Shown here one piece after another: positions 52,186-60,417 of a stretch of DNA of 64,000 nucleotides. The stretch comes from Haloterrigena sp. H1 (GTDB lineage: Archaea; Halobacteriota; Halobacteria; Halobacteriales; Natrialbaceae), in assembly GCF_005938085.1 (NCBI RefSeq), contig NZ_SMZK01000001.1:620001-684000 (forward strand), in the 5' to 3' direction. Position 1 is the first letter of the stretch; every line of letters starts with the position of its first letter. The notes under the pieces are model-generated. The model did not search any database. It saw nothing but the letters and a program-made list of their open reading frames with translations, and was not told the origin of the DNA. Both the position numbers and the translations under genes were made by a program.

Positions 52186-53085
52186 ATGGAGACGACTCGA
52201 GTCGTGCAGGTCGACGCGTTTACTGACGAACCGCTGACCGGGAATCCCGCGGGCGTCGTGCCGGACGCAGACGGTCTCTCGGCAGAGCAGATGCAGGCGA
52301 TCGCCGCGGAAATTGCTGTCAGCGAGACCGCATTTCTCCGCTCGAGTCAGACCGCCGACTATCGAATCAGATACTTTACCCCGACGCAGGAGGTCGATCT
52401 CTGCGGGCACGCGACGATCGGGACGTTCGCACACCTTCGTGACGAAGGACTCGACCCTGGAACGACAACCCTCGAGACGAACGTCGGCGTCCTCGAGATC
52501 GAGGTCGAGCCCGACGGCACGGTCTGGATGAGCCAAGACGAGCCGACGATCCGCGAGGTCGACGTCGGCTACGACCGCGTCGCCGACGCGCTGGGCGTCG
52601 ACCGGGCCGCCCTCGAGGGGGCGAGCGCCGACCTCCCGATGGCGGTGGCCTCGACTGGCCTTCCCTTCCTGATCGTCCCGATCACGTACCTCTCTGACGT
52701 CGGCAGCGCCGAGCCGGATATGGCTGCAATCGAGGCGGTGACCGACGCGGTCGACGCGACCGGAATCTATCTCTTCACGTTCGACGCACTCGAGCGCGAG
52801 TCGACGCTGCACGGCCGAATGTTCGCGCCGGGCGCTGGCGTGTCGGAAGATCCCGTCACCGGCACCGCAAGCGGGGCCGCCAGCGCGTATCTCGACCGGT
52901 TCGGCGCGTTCGACGACGATCTGCCCGAGGAACTCCGTCTCGAGCAGGGCCACTACGTCGACCGGCCGGGCACGGTTCGCGTTCGCCTCGACGACGGAGT
53001 GCAGGTCGGCGGCCGCGGAGTGACTGTCCTCGATGGATCGCTCGTCGTCCCCGACGACGACGAGGACGACATTCTCGAGGCCTGA
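52186..53085 (+). CDS. PhzF-family isomerase/epimerase
   Basis: The 299-residue protein begins METTRVVQVDAFTDEPLTGNPAGVV, with the conserved GNPAGVV motif. Its SETAFLRSS segment carries the catalytic Glu, followed by RYFTPTQEVDLCGHATIG and the second-half motif GVSEDPVTGTASGAASAYL. The fold is that of the diaminopimelate epimerase superfamily; many members are not phenazine enzymes, and substrates are mostly unknown. ATG 52186 gives the family N-terminus; an earlier in-frame ATG at 52141 is less likely. Confidence 0.9.
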   Translation: METTRVVQVDAFTDEPLTGNPAGVVPDADGLSAEQMQAIAAEIAVSETAFLRSSQTADYRIRYFTPTQEVDLCGHATIGTFAHLRDEGLDPGTTTLETNVGVLEIEVEPDGTVWMSQDEPTIREVDVGYDRVADALGVDRAALEGASADLPMAVASTGLPFLIVPITYLSDVGSAEPDMAAIEAVTDAVDATGIYLFTFDALERESTLHGRMFAPGAGVSEDPVTGTASGAASAYLDRFGAFDDDLPEELRLEQGHYVDRPGTVRVRLDDGVQVGGRGVTVLDGSLVVPDDDEDDILEA

Positions 53086-53092
53086 GCCCCAA

Positions 53093-53181
53093 CCCGAACG
53101 GACGATCAGCCGGTGGTCGCGTTCTCAGAGCCGATGAGAATCCCGACTGTGATCACACCGGTTCGAACCCGGTGTTCCGGC
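53093..53181 (+). other. Degenerate tRNA-like sequence
   Basis: A perfect T-arm is present: ACCGG-TTCGAAC-CCGGT at 53157-53173. The next seven bases GTTCCGG pair in six of seven positions with CCCGAAC at 53093-53099, as an acceptor stem would. Between them are a possible D-arm (GATC-AGCCGGT-GGTC) and a hairpin TTCTCA-GAGCCGA-TGAGAA. U8 and U33 are missing and the arms are not in standard spacing, so this is at best a decayed tRNA or tRNA-like element, not a working gene. Confidence 0.35.
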
Positions 53182-53386
53182 CGTGCTCGCTCGATGGCTG
53201 ACCATCCGCGTGCGCCAGCATCAACGATCGATATCGATGACTGTCAGTTAAATTGTACACTCACGATAGCTATCTAGTTTTTCACTGCATGTCACAGAAA
53301 CGACTGCGTTGACTCCACTCGACGGCCAGAAGAAGTAGATCCTCATTCACGTTCGAGTTCCGACTGCGAGCGGCTGTTCGCAACCT

Positions 53387-53395
53387 TCTTTATGC
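53387..53395 (+). promoter_or_regulatory. TATA-like box of ppsA
   Basis: TTCTTTATG at 53387-53395, 25-33 bp before the ppsA ATG, is the only AT-rich octamer at the right distance. A near-leaderless transcript is expected. Confidence 0.4.
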
Positions 53396-53419
53396 GGACC
53401 ACTGTCACTCTCAATAGAG

Positions 53420-55750
53420 ATGGCTGTACTCTGGCTGGACGAGATCGGTGCCGGCGACCTCGAGAAGGTCGGCGGTAAAGGTGCCTCCCTGGGCGAGCTT
53501 ACGGGTGCGGGGCTACCCGTCCCACCGGGATTCGTCGTAACCGCCGGGACATATCGTTCGTTTATCGAAGAAGCCGAGATCGACGAGGAACTGTTCGCAG
53601 CCGTCGACGTCGACGTCGATGACTCGGCCGCGCTGGCTGACGCTGCAGACCGCGCACAGGAACTCATCCTCGAGACGCCGTTCCCCGACGAGCTTCGCGA
53701 GGAGATCCTCGAGAGCTACCGCGAGGTCGGCAACGGCGAGGCGTTCGTCGCCGTCCGCTCGTCGGCGACGGCCGAAGACCTGCCCGACGCGTCCTTTGCC
53801 GGCCAACAGGAGACGTTCCTCAACGTCACCGAAGACGAACTCCTAAAACGCGTTCGCGAGTGTTGGGCCTCGCTGTTCACCCAGCGGGCGATCTACTATC
53901 GGCAGGAGCAGGGCTTCGACCACTCCGTCGTCAACATCGCGGTCGTCGTCCAGCAGATGGTCGACGCCGAGAAGTCGGGTGTGATGTTCACGAGCCACCC
54001 CTCGACCGGCGATCCGACGATGATCATCGAGGCCGCGTGGGGACTCGGCGAAGCCGTCGTCTCCGGTGCCGTCTCGCCGGACAACTACGTCATCGATCGC
54101 TCGGACCGGTCGATGGATGTCACCGTCGCCGAAAAGAAGGTGATGCACGAGAAAGACGAGGAATCCGGCCAAACCGTCGAGCGTGAGGTCCCCGAGGACA
54201 AGCGAACGGCACGGGTCCTCGACGCCGACGAAATCGAGGAACTCATGGATCTCGGCGAGCGCGTCGAGGACCACTACGGCGAGCCACAGGACGTCGAGTG
54301 GGCGATCGTGGAGGGAGAGGTCTACATGCTCCAGTCGCGACCGATCACCACGATCGACGAGGCCGACACCGACGCCGCGGCAACCGCCGACGCCTCGAAA
54401 GGCGTGACTGACGGTAGCGGTAGCGTCCAGGCCGCCGACGCTAGCGACACTGACGCTGCTGAGGCGAGTGGCTCCGGCGACGTACTCGTCGACGGACTCG
54501 GCTCGAGTCCCGGCACCGTCAGCGGTCCCGCCCGGATCGTCACCAAGCTCGACGACCTCGCGAAGGTCGGCGAGGGCGACGTGATCGTCACCGAAATGAC
54601 GATGCCCGATATGGTGCCCGCGATGAAACGCGCCTCGGGGATCATCACCGACGAGGGTGGGATGACCAGCCACGCTGCCATCGTCTCGCGTGAACTGGGT
54701 GTCCCCGCAATCGTCGGGACGACCAACGCGACGACGACGTTAGAGGACGGGCAGGTCGTCACGCTCGACGGCGACAAGGGTGCCGTCCTCGAGGGCTCGA
54801 CGGTCGAGCCCGACGAGGAGACCGAGCCGGTCGAGGAGGTCCGCCCACAGTCGCCGGTCAAGCCGATGACCGCGACGGAGGTCAAGGTAAACGTCTCGAT
54901 TCCCGAAGCCGCCGAGCGCGCGGCCGCGACGGGTGCTGACGGCGTCGGCCTACTGCGGACCGAGCACATGATCCTCTCGCTGAACCAGACCCCGGAGAAG
55001 TTCATCGAGGAAAACGGGACGGACGCCTACATCACGGAGCTCGTCGAGGGTATCCGCGGCGTCGCCGACGAGTTCTATCCGCGCCCCGTCCGCGTGCGCA
55101 CCCTCGACGCACCCACTGACGAGTTCCGTCAGCTCGAGGGCGGCGACAACGAGCCAGAAGAACACAACCCGATGCTCGGCTATCGGGGTATCCGCCGCTC
55201 GCTCGACCGCACTGACGTCTTCGGCCACGAACTCGAGGCGTTCCGTCGGCTCTACGACCTGGGCTACGACAACGTCGAGATCATGTTCCCGCTGGTCAAC
55301 GACGCCGAGGACGTCTATCAGGCCAAAGCGTGCATGAAAGAAGCCGGCATCGACCCCGAGAAGCGCCGCTGGGGTGCCATGATCGAGACACCTGCCTCCG
55401 CGCTGTCTGTCGAGGAGATGGCCGAGGCGGGGATCGACTTCGCCTCCTTCGGCACGAACGATCTGACCCAGTACACGCTCGCGGTCGACCGGAACAACGA
55501 GAACGTCGCTGACCGCTTCGACGAACTCCACCCCGCCGTGTTGCGCCTGATCGGCAACGTCATCGAGACCTGCCGCGAACACGACGTCGACACGAGTATC
55601 TGCGGGCAGGCCGGCTCCAAACCCGAGATGGTCCAGTACCTCGTCAACGAAGGCATCAGCTCGATCTCCGCGAACATCGACGCCGTCCGCGACGTCCAAC
55701 ACGAGGTCAAACGCGTCGAACAGAAACTGCTGCTCGATTCGGTCCGCTAA
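53420..55750 (+). CDS. ppsA: Phosphoenolpyruvate synthase
   Basis: PpsA makes PEP from pyruvate and ATP for gluconeogenesis. The 776-residue protein has the ATP-grasp domain (KVGGKGASLGELTGAGLPVP, AVRSSATAEDLPDASFAGQQ). The mobile phosphohistidine domain has the active His418 in GGMTSHAAIVSRELG, and the C-terminal TIM barrel has SICGQAGS with Cys728. Between the first two domains, residues about 312-355 form an Ala/Asp/Ser-rich linker longer than usual. The start is ATG 53420. The gene is monocistronic by context. Confidence 0.95.
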   Translation: MAVLWLDEIGAGDLEKVGGKGASLGELTGAGLPVPPGFVVTAGTYRSFIEEAEIDEELFAAVDVDVDDSAALADAADRAQELILETPFPDELREEILESYREVGNGEAFVAVRSSATAEDLPDASFAGQQETFLNVTEDELLKRVRECWASLFTQRAIYYRQEQGFDHSVVNIAVVVQQMVDAEKSGVMFTSHPSTGDPTMIIEAAWGLGEAVVSGAVSPDNYVIDRSDRSMDVTVAEKKVMHEKDEESGQTVEREVPEDKRTARVLDADEIEELMDLGERVEDHYGEPQDVEWAIVEGEVYMLQSRPITTIDEADTDAAATADASKGVTDGSGSVQAADASDTDAAEASGSGDVLVDGLGSSPGTVSGPARIVTKLDDLAKVGEGDVIVTEMTMPDMVPAMKRASGIITDEGGMTSHAAIVSRELGVPAIVGTTNATTTLEDGQVVTLDGDKGAVLEGSTVEPDEETEPVEEVRPQSPVKPMTATEVKVNVSIPEAAERAAATGADGVGLLRTEHMILSLNQTPEKFIEENGTDAYITELVEGIRGVADEFYPRPVRVRTLDAPTDEFRQLEGGDNEPEEHNPMLGYRGIRRSLDRTDVFGHELEAFRRLYDLGYDNVEIMFPLVNDAEDVYQAKACMKEAGIDPEKRRWGAMIETPASALSVEEMAEAGIDFASFGTNDLTQYTLAVDRNNENVADRFDELHPAVLRLIGNVIETCREHDVDTSICGQAGSKPEMVQYLVNEGISSISANIDAVRDVQHEVKRVEQKLLLDSVR

Positions 55751-55868
55751 CGGTCTCCGGCGCCGATTTTCGACCGTTGCTGATGTGATCGCTCGAGCCC
55801 AGCCCCGCCTCGCCCGAGGAGCGAGGCCGGGGGAAAGGCCCATCACGTCGGCCGCCCTCCGTGCAGCC

Positions 55869-56507
55869 ATGAGCGACCGCTCGGACGAGGTCACCGAAAG
55901 CCGGCGGGAGACCGCCACCGACGACCTCCTCGAGGAGACGGATCGGCTGCTCTCTGAGTCGGATATCGACACCGGTGACGGGTCGTCCGAGTCCGTCGGT
56001 ACATCGCCGAGCGAATCGAGCGACGACACTGGCCTGGATTTGCTCACCGGGTTCGATCGCGAGCTGGACGCCGAACACGAACCCACTGGCCCCACCGACA
56101 CCGCGTCGGACACCGGCTCGTCAGGCTCGTGGCTCTCGCCGCTGACGGCACGGCTCTCACTTGGACGGTACTTTTCGCCGAAGGCGTACGTCGCACTCGT
56201 GGCACTGCTCGGTGTCGGGTTACTGGCCGGTGCAACCGTGCTGCCGGTCGCCGGGCGCTTGATCGGCACGTTCCTCACCGCCTTTTTCATCGGGCTAGTC
56301 GCGTCGAAGCGGCGCTATCTCGAGATGATGGCCGCTGGCGTCTCCGTTGGTGCGATTGCAGCAGTCCTCAACAATATGATCCTCTCCGTGGCCGGCTCCG
56401 GCCAGACGCTCGTCGCCATCGGCGCGACTGTGGGAGTCCTCGCCGCGGTCGGCGGCTATTACTTCGGTCGCGACCTGCGTGACGGACTGGGCCGCGATCT
56501 CGAGTGA
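55869..56507 (+). CDS. Membrane protein with acidic cytoplasmic N-terminus
   Basis: The 212-residue protein begins with about 95 residues of acidic disordered sequence (MSDRSDEVTESRRETATDDL), followed by four membrane helices (starting near AYVALVALLGVGLLAGATVL). The third and fourth are Ala/Gly-rich (GAIAAVLNNMILSVAGSG, VAIGATVGVLAAVGGYYFG), recalling DUF456-type proteins. It ends in a short charged tail. It converges on the ArsR-like gene. No function can be assigned. Confidence 0.65.
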   Translation: MSDRSDEVTESRRETATDDLLEETDRLLSESDIDTGDGSSESVGTSPSESSDDTGLDLLTGFDRELDAEHEPTGPTDTASDTGSSGSWLSPLTARLSLGRYFSPKAYVALVALLGVGLLAGATVLPVAGRLIGTFLTAFFIGLVASKRRYLEMMAAGVSVGAIAAVLNNMILSVAGSGQTLVAIGATVGVLAAVGGYYFGRDLRDGLGRDLE

Positions 56508-56533
56508 TCAGGGCCAGAAACCGGTCCTGCGCG

Positions 56534-57205
56534 TCACTCGCTACTGTACCCGTTCGTGGTCAATTCCCAGCCGTGTTCGGTCCGGCGAACCACGCCGTTG
56601 TCGGCCATCACCTCGAGTAGTTCGGCGATGACTTCGCGTGGCGCGCCGAGGTCCTCACTGAGCTCGCCGACGGATTTCGGCTCCGAGCGGACGCTCGCGA
56701 GCAGATCGGCGTAGATCCGACTTTCCGAACCGGCCCCGACGGCCTCGGAGATGTGATCGAGCACGTCCGAGAGGCGTCCCTGCACCCAGCGCTGGGCCAG
56801 CGAGAGTTCGTTTTCGAGTTGTTCTAACTCCTCGAGGACGGCCAGCAAGTCGTCGAGATCGTCCGTTTCGTCCCAGGTGACGTCGAGCGAGAGGTGTCGG
56901 CAAGCCGTAATATCGAAGCTGTTATTGGCCGGATAGGCGCTCTTGCTCGCGAATCCGTACGGAGAGACAGTTACCTCGAGTCTGACGTTACGAGCGATGT
57001 GAAAGTATTTTCGTCGCTGGTCGTCGACGCGGCTCTCGACGAGACCAGCGTCCTCGAGTTTGCGCAGGTGTTCGATGACCGCCTTGGGACTCACGCCGAG
57101 GTAATCCGATATTTCGGTGACGTAGCACGGCTTGCGGGCGAGCAACCGAAGGATTCGTCTTCGGTTTTCGTTCCCGAGTAAATCCAACAGCGCGGCGGAG
57201 TCCAT
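56534..57205 (-). CDS. ArsR-family winged-helix regulator
   Basis: The 223-residue protein has an N-terminal winged helix (LLDLLGNENRRRILRLLARK, then VTEISDYLGVSPKAVIEHLR and ESRVDDQRRKYFHIARNVRL as wing). A middle ligand or dimer region follows (SLDVTWDETDDLDDLLAVLE), and a second helical/winged segment (VGELSEDLGAPREVIAELLE) near the C-terminus. This double arrangement is typical of haloarchaeal ArsR proteins. The start is ATG 57203-57205. The target is unknown; the neighbours give no clear hint. Confidence 0.85.
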   Translation of the reverse strand: MDSAALLDLLGNENRRRILRLLARKPCYVTEISDYLGVSPKAVIEHLRKLEDAGLVESRVDDQRRKYFHIARNVRLEVTVSPYGFASKSAYPANNSFDITACRHLSLDVTWDETDDLDDLLAVLEELEQLENELSLAQRWVQGRLSDVLDHISEAVGAGSESRIYADLLASVRSEPKSVGELSEDLGAPREVIAELLEVMADNGVVRRTEHGWELTTNGYSSE

Positions 57206-57293
57206 TACGAGAGCGTTAGTGACTGCCGCTGAAAAGCGTGTCTGCTCGGCAGACGATCGATGACGCGGTGGTATGGAAAACGGTGTCGTTGAT

Positions 57294-57406
57294 CATACTG
57301 CCGGACAATACGGTTCAGACCTCGACCGCACCCAAGACGCTGTCGCCGACGGCGACAGCCGTCGAGACGCGATCGAGTATTCACTGACTGTTGTCCGGTA
57401 GTATCA
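57294..57406. repeat. Family B inverted-repeat element, complete copy
   Basis: ATACTGCCGGACAA near 57295 is mirrored by TTGTCCGGTAGTAT near 57391-57404 (one mismatch). The right part, read on the minus strand, is TGATACTACCGGACAACAGT followed by CAGTGAATACTCGATCGCG, the block also found at 8479. The terminal TCA (57404-57406) is the stop codon of the minus-strand gene. Confidence 0.65.
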
Positions 57407-58300
57407 CTTGTCGGGGCCGGCACCCTGTGCAGGTCCTCGATCAGTGGCTGTACCAGCGTTCGAGGTATCTGCGGACTCGCCACCTTTCGAGTTGTCGGCG
57501 GATTCGCCATCCGTCGAGTTGTCAGTGGCTACGCCATCGTTTGAGGTGTCAGCGGATTCGCCACCCGTTTCGTTACTACTCGAGGGGGCGGCTGGCGTCG
57601 ATTCTGACGGCTGCGTCTCGGCGGGCCGTTCTGACTGCTGGTCGGCCGAACCTGCCTCTGACGGGCGATTCTCCGGGCCGTTTGCCGGCGATTGCCCGGT
57701 GTCAGGGCCGCGCTCGCTCGGCGGTCCCGTGGCGACGTCGGCCGGACCCGTGCCAGCCATGCCGCGGGCGACGGCCGCAACGCTGGGACCGGCCTGCGTC
57801 GAGACGTTCTGCCGACTTGCAGTCACGTTCTGCCGGAGTGTCGTGAGCCGCTCTTCGGCGACGCCGACCGCCTCGGCGCGGCGTTCGGTCCGTTCGATCG
57901 ACCGCTCGAGGGCGGCGAGTTGGACCGTCAGTCGTGACAGCTGCGACTGATAGACACCCTGCGAGAGTTGCTCGCGGTTCGCTTTCAGTTGTTCGCGTTC
58001 GGCTTCGAGGGCGGCGGCCTTTTCCTCGAGTTCGGTCGTGCGATCACTGACGAGTGTTGCCTTGTGTTCGGTGTCGGCACGCTCGTAGGCCGTCTCGAAC
58101 AGCTCGGACTCGACCCCGTTGCTCGCGTCGGCTGCGCTGGCTTGCATGAGCGTGCCGACGGACGCGTTCGTTCCGGTCGATTGGGGCTTCTCGGCGTCGG
58201 TCGCAGCAAGTGTACTCGAGACGCTGCCCGCAGCCGGCACGAATACGAGCCCGGTGATCGTGAGGGCCATCAGGAGGGCGACAGACCGCGTGGTTCTCAT
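57404..58300 (-). CDS. Exported coiled-coil protein with a repetitive tail
   Basis: The 298-residue protein has a Sec-type signal helix (SVALLMALTITGLVFVPAAG) and a coiled coil (about residues 85-165: ELEEKAAALEAEREQLKANR and following heptads). A long disordered Ser/Pro/Glu/Gly tail follows, with imperfect repeats of GESADTSN and ATDNSTDG types. The stop codon lies in a family B repeat. It probably faces the cell surface; the layout resembles DUF7096-like haloarchaeal secreted proteins, but I am not certain. The start is ATG 58298-58300. Confidence 0.68.
   Translation of the reverse strand: MRTTRSVALLMALTITGLVFVPAAGSVSSTLAATDAEKPQSTGTNASVGTLMQASAADASNGVESELFETAYERADTEHKATLVSDRTTELEEKAAALEAEREQLKANREQLSQGVYQSQLSRLTVQLAALERSIERTERRAEAVGVAEERLTTLRQNVTASRQNVSTQAGPSVAAVARGMAGTGPADVATGPPSERGPDTGQSPANGPENRPSEAGSADQQSERPAETQPSESTPAAPSSSNETGGESADTSNDGVATDNSTDGESADNSKGGESADTSNAGTATDRGPAQGAGPDK
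57450..57570 (-). repeat. Short tandem repeats in the tail of the secreted protein
   Basis: The DNA repeats GCGGATTCGCCA-type units at intervals of about 36-48 bases (near 57471, 57500 and 57549), coding for GGESADTSN / GESADNSKG blocks. Such units expand and contract easily. Confidence 0.5.
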
Positions 58301-58621
58301 CGGTCGTGTTATCGGTCCGAATATCCTAAAAAGACTGACCTTCGTTCGAATCGTTTACTCGCATCGTTCGACCGTTAAGAGCCGTTTTGAGCGTTCACAA
58401 CGGACTGTGGTTCCGTAATCGTCGCTATTCGGACGACGGCTATATCCAATCGTTGTCACGATTCGTGACTGACGGGGCACACCGTTGAATCACGAGTATG
58501 AAATCACTCACGTGCGACCGTCGGTTGCGTGTGGCCGCCGACCGGAAACCCCGCTGATAGCGCGTCGTTGTAAACGTGTCCGAAAACAGTTATGCCGTTC
58601 CGTACCTTGGTACTAACTAGC
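58301..58621. other. Intergenic region between divergent genes
   Basis: About 320 bp with both promoters. A 15-bp palindrome, GTCACGATTCGTGAC, is at 58455-58469. Nothing else was recognised, and there is no open frame of note. Confidence 0.45.
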
Positions 58622-59014
58622 ATGTTCGAGGTGTTCTCTCGAGGCTACTATCTCGGGCGGCTCTACGTGACCCCGACCGACGGGCACCGCGCACTCATGC
58701 ACAGCGAGCAACACGAACGGATCAACGAGGCGGTGTACGCAACCGGCGACGGCCTCGAGCGACTCGATACCCCGCTGGTGATGAAACTCGAGACGAGCCA
58801 TTTCCCGGTTCACGGGGCCGACGACGTTCCGACAAATACGCTCGCACTCCCGGAACCGATGCTCGAGGACACCGACGTTCGGAACCCACCCTCGCTCCGA
58901 GAGGTGTTTCTGGCCCGCCGGGAACGTGCTCGCCAGTTGCTTTCGTTCGTCGGCGGCTGGGAGGCCGACGACGCGACGCCGTTCGACGACTCGCCGTCGC
59001 CTGCCGGAACCTAA
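58622..59014 (+). CDS. DUF5802 family haloarchaeal protein
   Basis: The 130-residue protein begins MFEVFSRGYYLGRLYVTPTD, which is characteristic of DUF5802, with HSEQHERINEAVYATGDGLE and VMKLETSHFPVHG after it. It ends in a helical segment with FLARRERARQLLSFVGGW and a short acidic tail. The function is unknown. The start is ATG 58622; the Vms1-like gene follows after 29 bp on the same strand, so the two may share a transcript. Confidence 0.8.
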   Translation: MFEVFSRGYYLGRLYVTPTDGHRALMHSEQHERINEAVYATGDGLERLDTPLVMKLETSHFPVHGADDVPTNTLALPEPMLEDTDVRNPPSLREVFLARRERARQLLSFVGGWEADDATPFDDSPSPAGT

Positions 59015-59043
59015 AAGTAGTCTCGATTCCCGGTTTCGCCCGC

Positions 59044-59973
59044 ATGCTCGACGAGTTGCTCGGCCGCGCGTCGCTCAAGCAGCGCATCGACGAGCTCGAG
59101 GCGGAAACCGAGCGGTTGCGAAAGCGCTACGAGGCCGAGGCCGAACGCCGGGCCGACGCTGCCACCGCCCGACAGGAGGTCGAAGAGCGTAACAATCGGC
59201 TCGAGGATCACATCGCCCAACTCGAAGGCGAACTCGAGCGGGTCGACGATGGCGAACCCGGACTCGACGCCCGCCGCTGTGAACAGCTTCGCGGTGCCCG
59301 TCTCGAGGAGGTCCTCGATCGGCTGGGCTCGGTTCGAACGGGTCCCGAGGGAGCGCTGACCGTTAGCGTCGACGACGAGGTACCTGATGCCGTTCGCGAC
59401 GACCTCGAGCCGGTCCTCGGCGAGCGACTCGCACTCGTCGCCGACGCCGCGCCGTGTCTTTGCTGTGTCGACGACGCCGGACTGCTCGCAGTAACACTCG
59501 AGCCGCCGATCGTTCCCGACGTCGATACCGCGTGGAGCGACCGATTCGAACTCGAGCGCGAGTGGTTCCTGCCGACCGGCCGCCACGCGGTCGCGCTGGT
59601 CCGGACCGATCTGTTCGCCTGTGGCGTCTACGACGGCGACGAACGGATCGACTACCGTGGCTTCGAAAGCGATGTCAAAGGCAGCCACTCGAAGGGTGGC
59701 TTCTCGCAGGCACGCTTCGAGCGGCTCCGCGACGGGCAGATCGACGACCATCTCGAGCGCTGTCGCGAGGCGCTGTCGGCGTACGAAGCCGGCGGCGACC
59801 GTGCCGAGACGCCGCTCGTGCTCGTGGGTCAGCGCGGTATCGTCGACGCACTCGTCGACGAATCGAGACTCGAGCCGACCGCGACGGCTGCCGTCGACGC
59901 GACCGGCGACCCGAAACCGGCGCTTGCTGATGCCGTCCGTTCGTTCTGGACGACCGATATACGAGTTCTGTAA
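59044..59973 (+). CDS. Vms1/Ankzf1-type peptidyl-tRNA hydrolase (VLRF1 domain)
   Basis: The family releases nascent chains from stalled ribosomes by cutting tRNA. The 309-residue protein begins with a coiled coil (about residues 10-75: RIDELEAETERLRKRYEAEA and following), then an eRF1-like VLRF1 domain. GFESDVKGSHSKGGFSQARF holds the loop with the likely catalytic Gln, and late LVLVGQRGIVDALVDESRL. No zinc finger or ankyrin part is present, as expected for archaeal forms. The start is ATG 59044. Confidence 0.85.
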   Translation: MLDELLGRASLKQRIDELEAETERLRKRYEAEAERRADAATARQEVEERNNRLEDHIAQLEGELERVDDGEPGLDARRCEQLRGARLEEVLDRLGSVRTGPEGALTVSVDDEVPDAVRDDLEPVLGERLALVADAAPCLCCVDDAGLLAVTLEPPIVPDVDTAWSDRFELEREWFLPTGRHAVALVRTDLFACGVYDGDERIDYRGFESDVKGSHSKGGFSQARFERLRDGQIDDHLERCREALSAYEAGGDRAETPLVLVGQRGIVDALVDESRLEPTATAAVDATGDPKPALADAVRSFWTTDIRVL

Positions 59974-59989
59974 CCCCGTCAACAGGTCG

Positions 59990-60199
59990 TCAGTAGCCGC
60001 TGCCGTCGGCAAAACAACGACCGCATTTCGTCACGCTCGTATCGGCAACCGCCCGCTCGATGGAGATCAACCGGAGGTGGTCGTGAGCGACGTGGGCGGT
60101 CGCACCACAGGTCGTCTGGAAGTCAGAGCGGCCGACTTCGTGTCTGTGTATCTTGTTCGTCGTTTCGTTCAGGACGCCATCCATGGCAGGCTTCATCAT
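59990..60199 (-). CDS. Small zinc-binding haloarchaeal protein
   Basis: The 69-residue protein (MMKPAMDGVLNETTNKIHRH) has Cys-x3-His-like and Cys-x2-Cys elements (TTCGATAHVAHDHL and KCGRCFADGSGY) that could form one zinc site. The ending CGRCFxDGxGY recurs in small haloarchaeal proteins I know of. It is convergent with the Vms1-like gene with a gap of 16 bp. The role is unknown. Either of the two N-terminal Met codons could be the start. Confidence 0.72.
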   Translation of the reverse strand: MMKPAMDGVLNETTNKIHRHEVGRSDFQTTCGATAHVAHDHLRLISIERAVADTSVTKCGRCFADGSGY

Positions 60200-60417
60200 A
60201 CCATAGTCAATAAGCGCACCGATCGTTGATCCCGTGGTAGAAGATCGTTAGTGGCTATGGAGATCGGCCGCGTCCGCTGTATGTCCGTGAAATAGTTGTG
60301 ACACCGACAACTGTTACGGCAGGGTCCGACGGGAGCCGTAGTAGTAACAGCTACGATGGTATCTGCCATTTCTCAGCGGGTCCGGTATTTCAAGTACTCG
60401 CTCGTCTATCTCATAGT

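Larger units (their letters stand above)
53086..53419. other. Intergenic region with a tRNA-like remnant and the ppsA promoter
   Basis: The first half holds the degenerate tRNA-like sequence (53093-53181). The middle (53220-53290) is AT-rich with no frame. The end has a TATA-like TTCTTTATG at 53387-53395, about 25 bp before the ppsA ATG. Confidence 0.5.

Noticed and set aside
53093-53181. A functional tRNA gene
   Set aside because: U8 and U33 are absent, the D- and anticodon-arm spacing is wrong and one acceptor pair fails; reported only as a tRNA-like remnant.
6955-57406. A CRISPR array or insertion sequence as source of the repeated motifs
   Set aside because: The repeats are dispersed inverted-repeat units in single copies between genes, not regularly spaced direct repeats, and no transposase or cas gene is seen.
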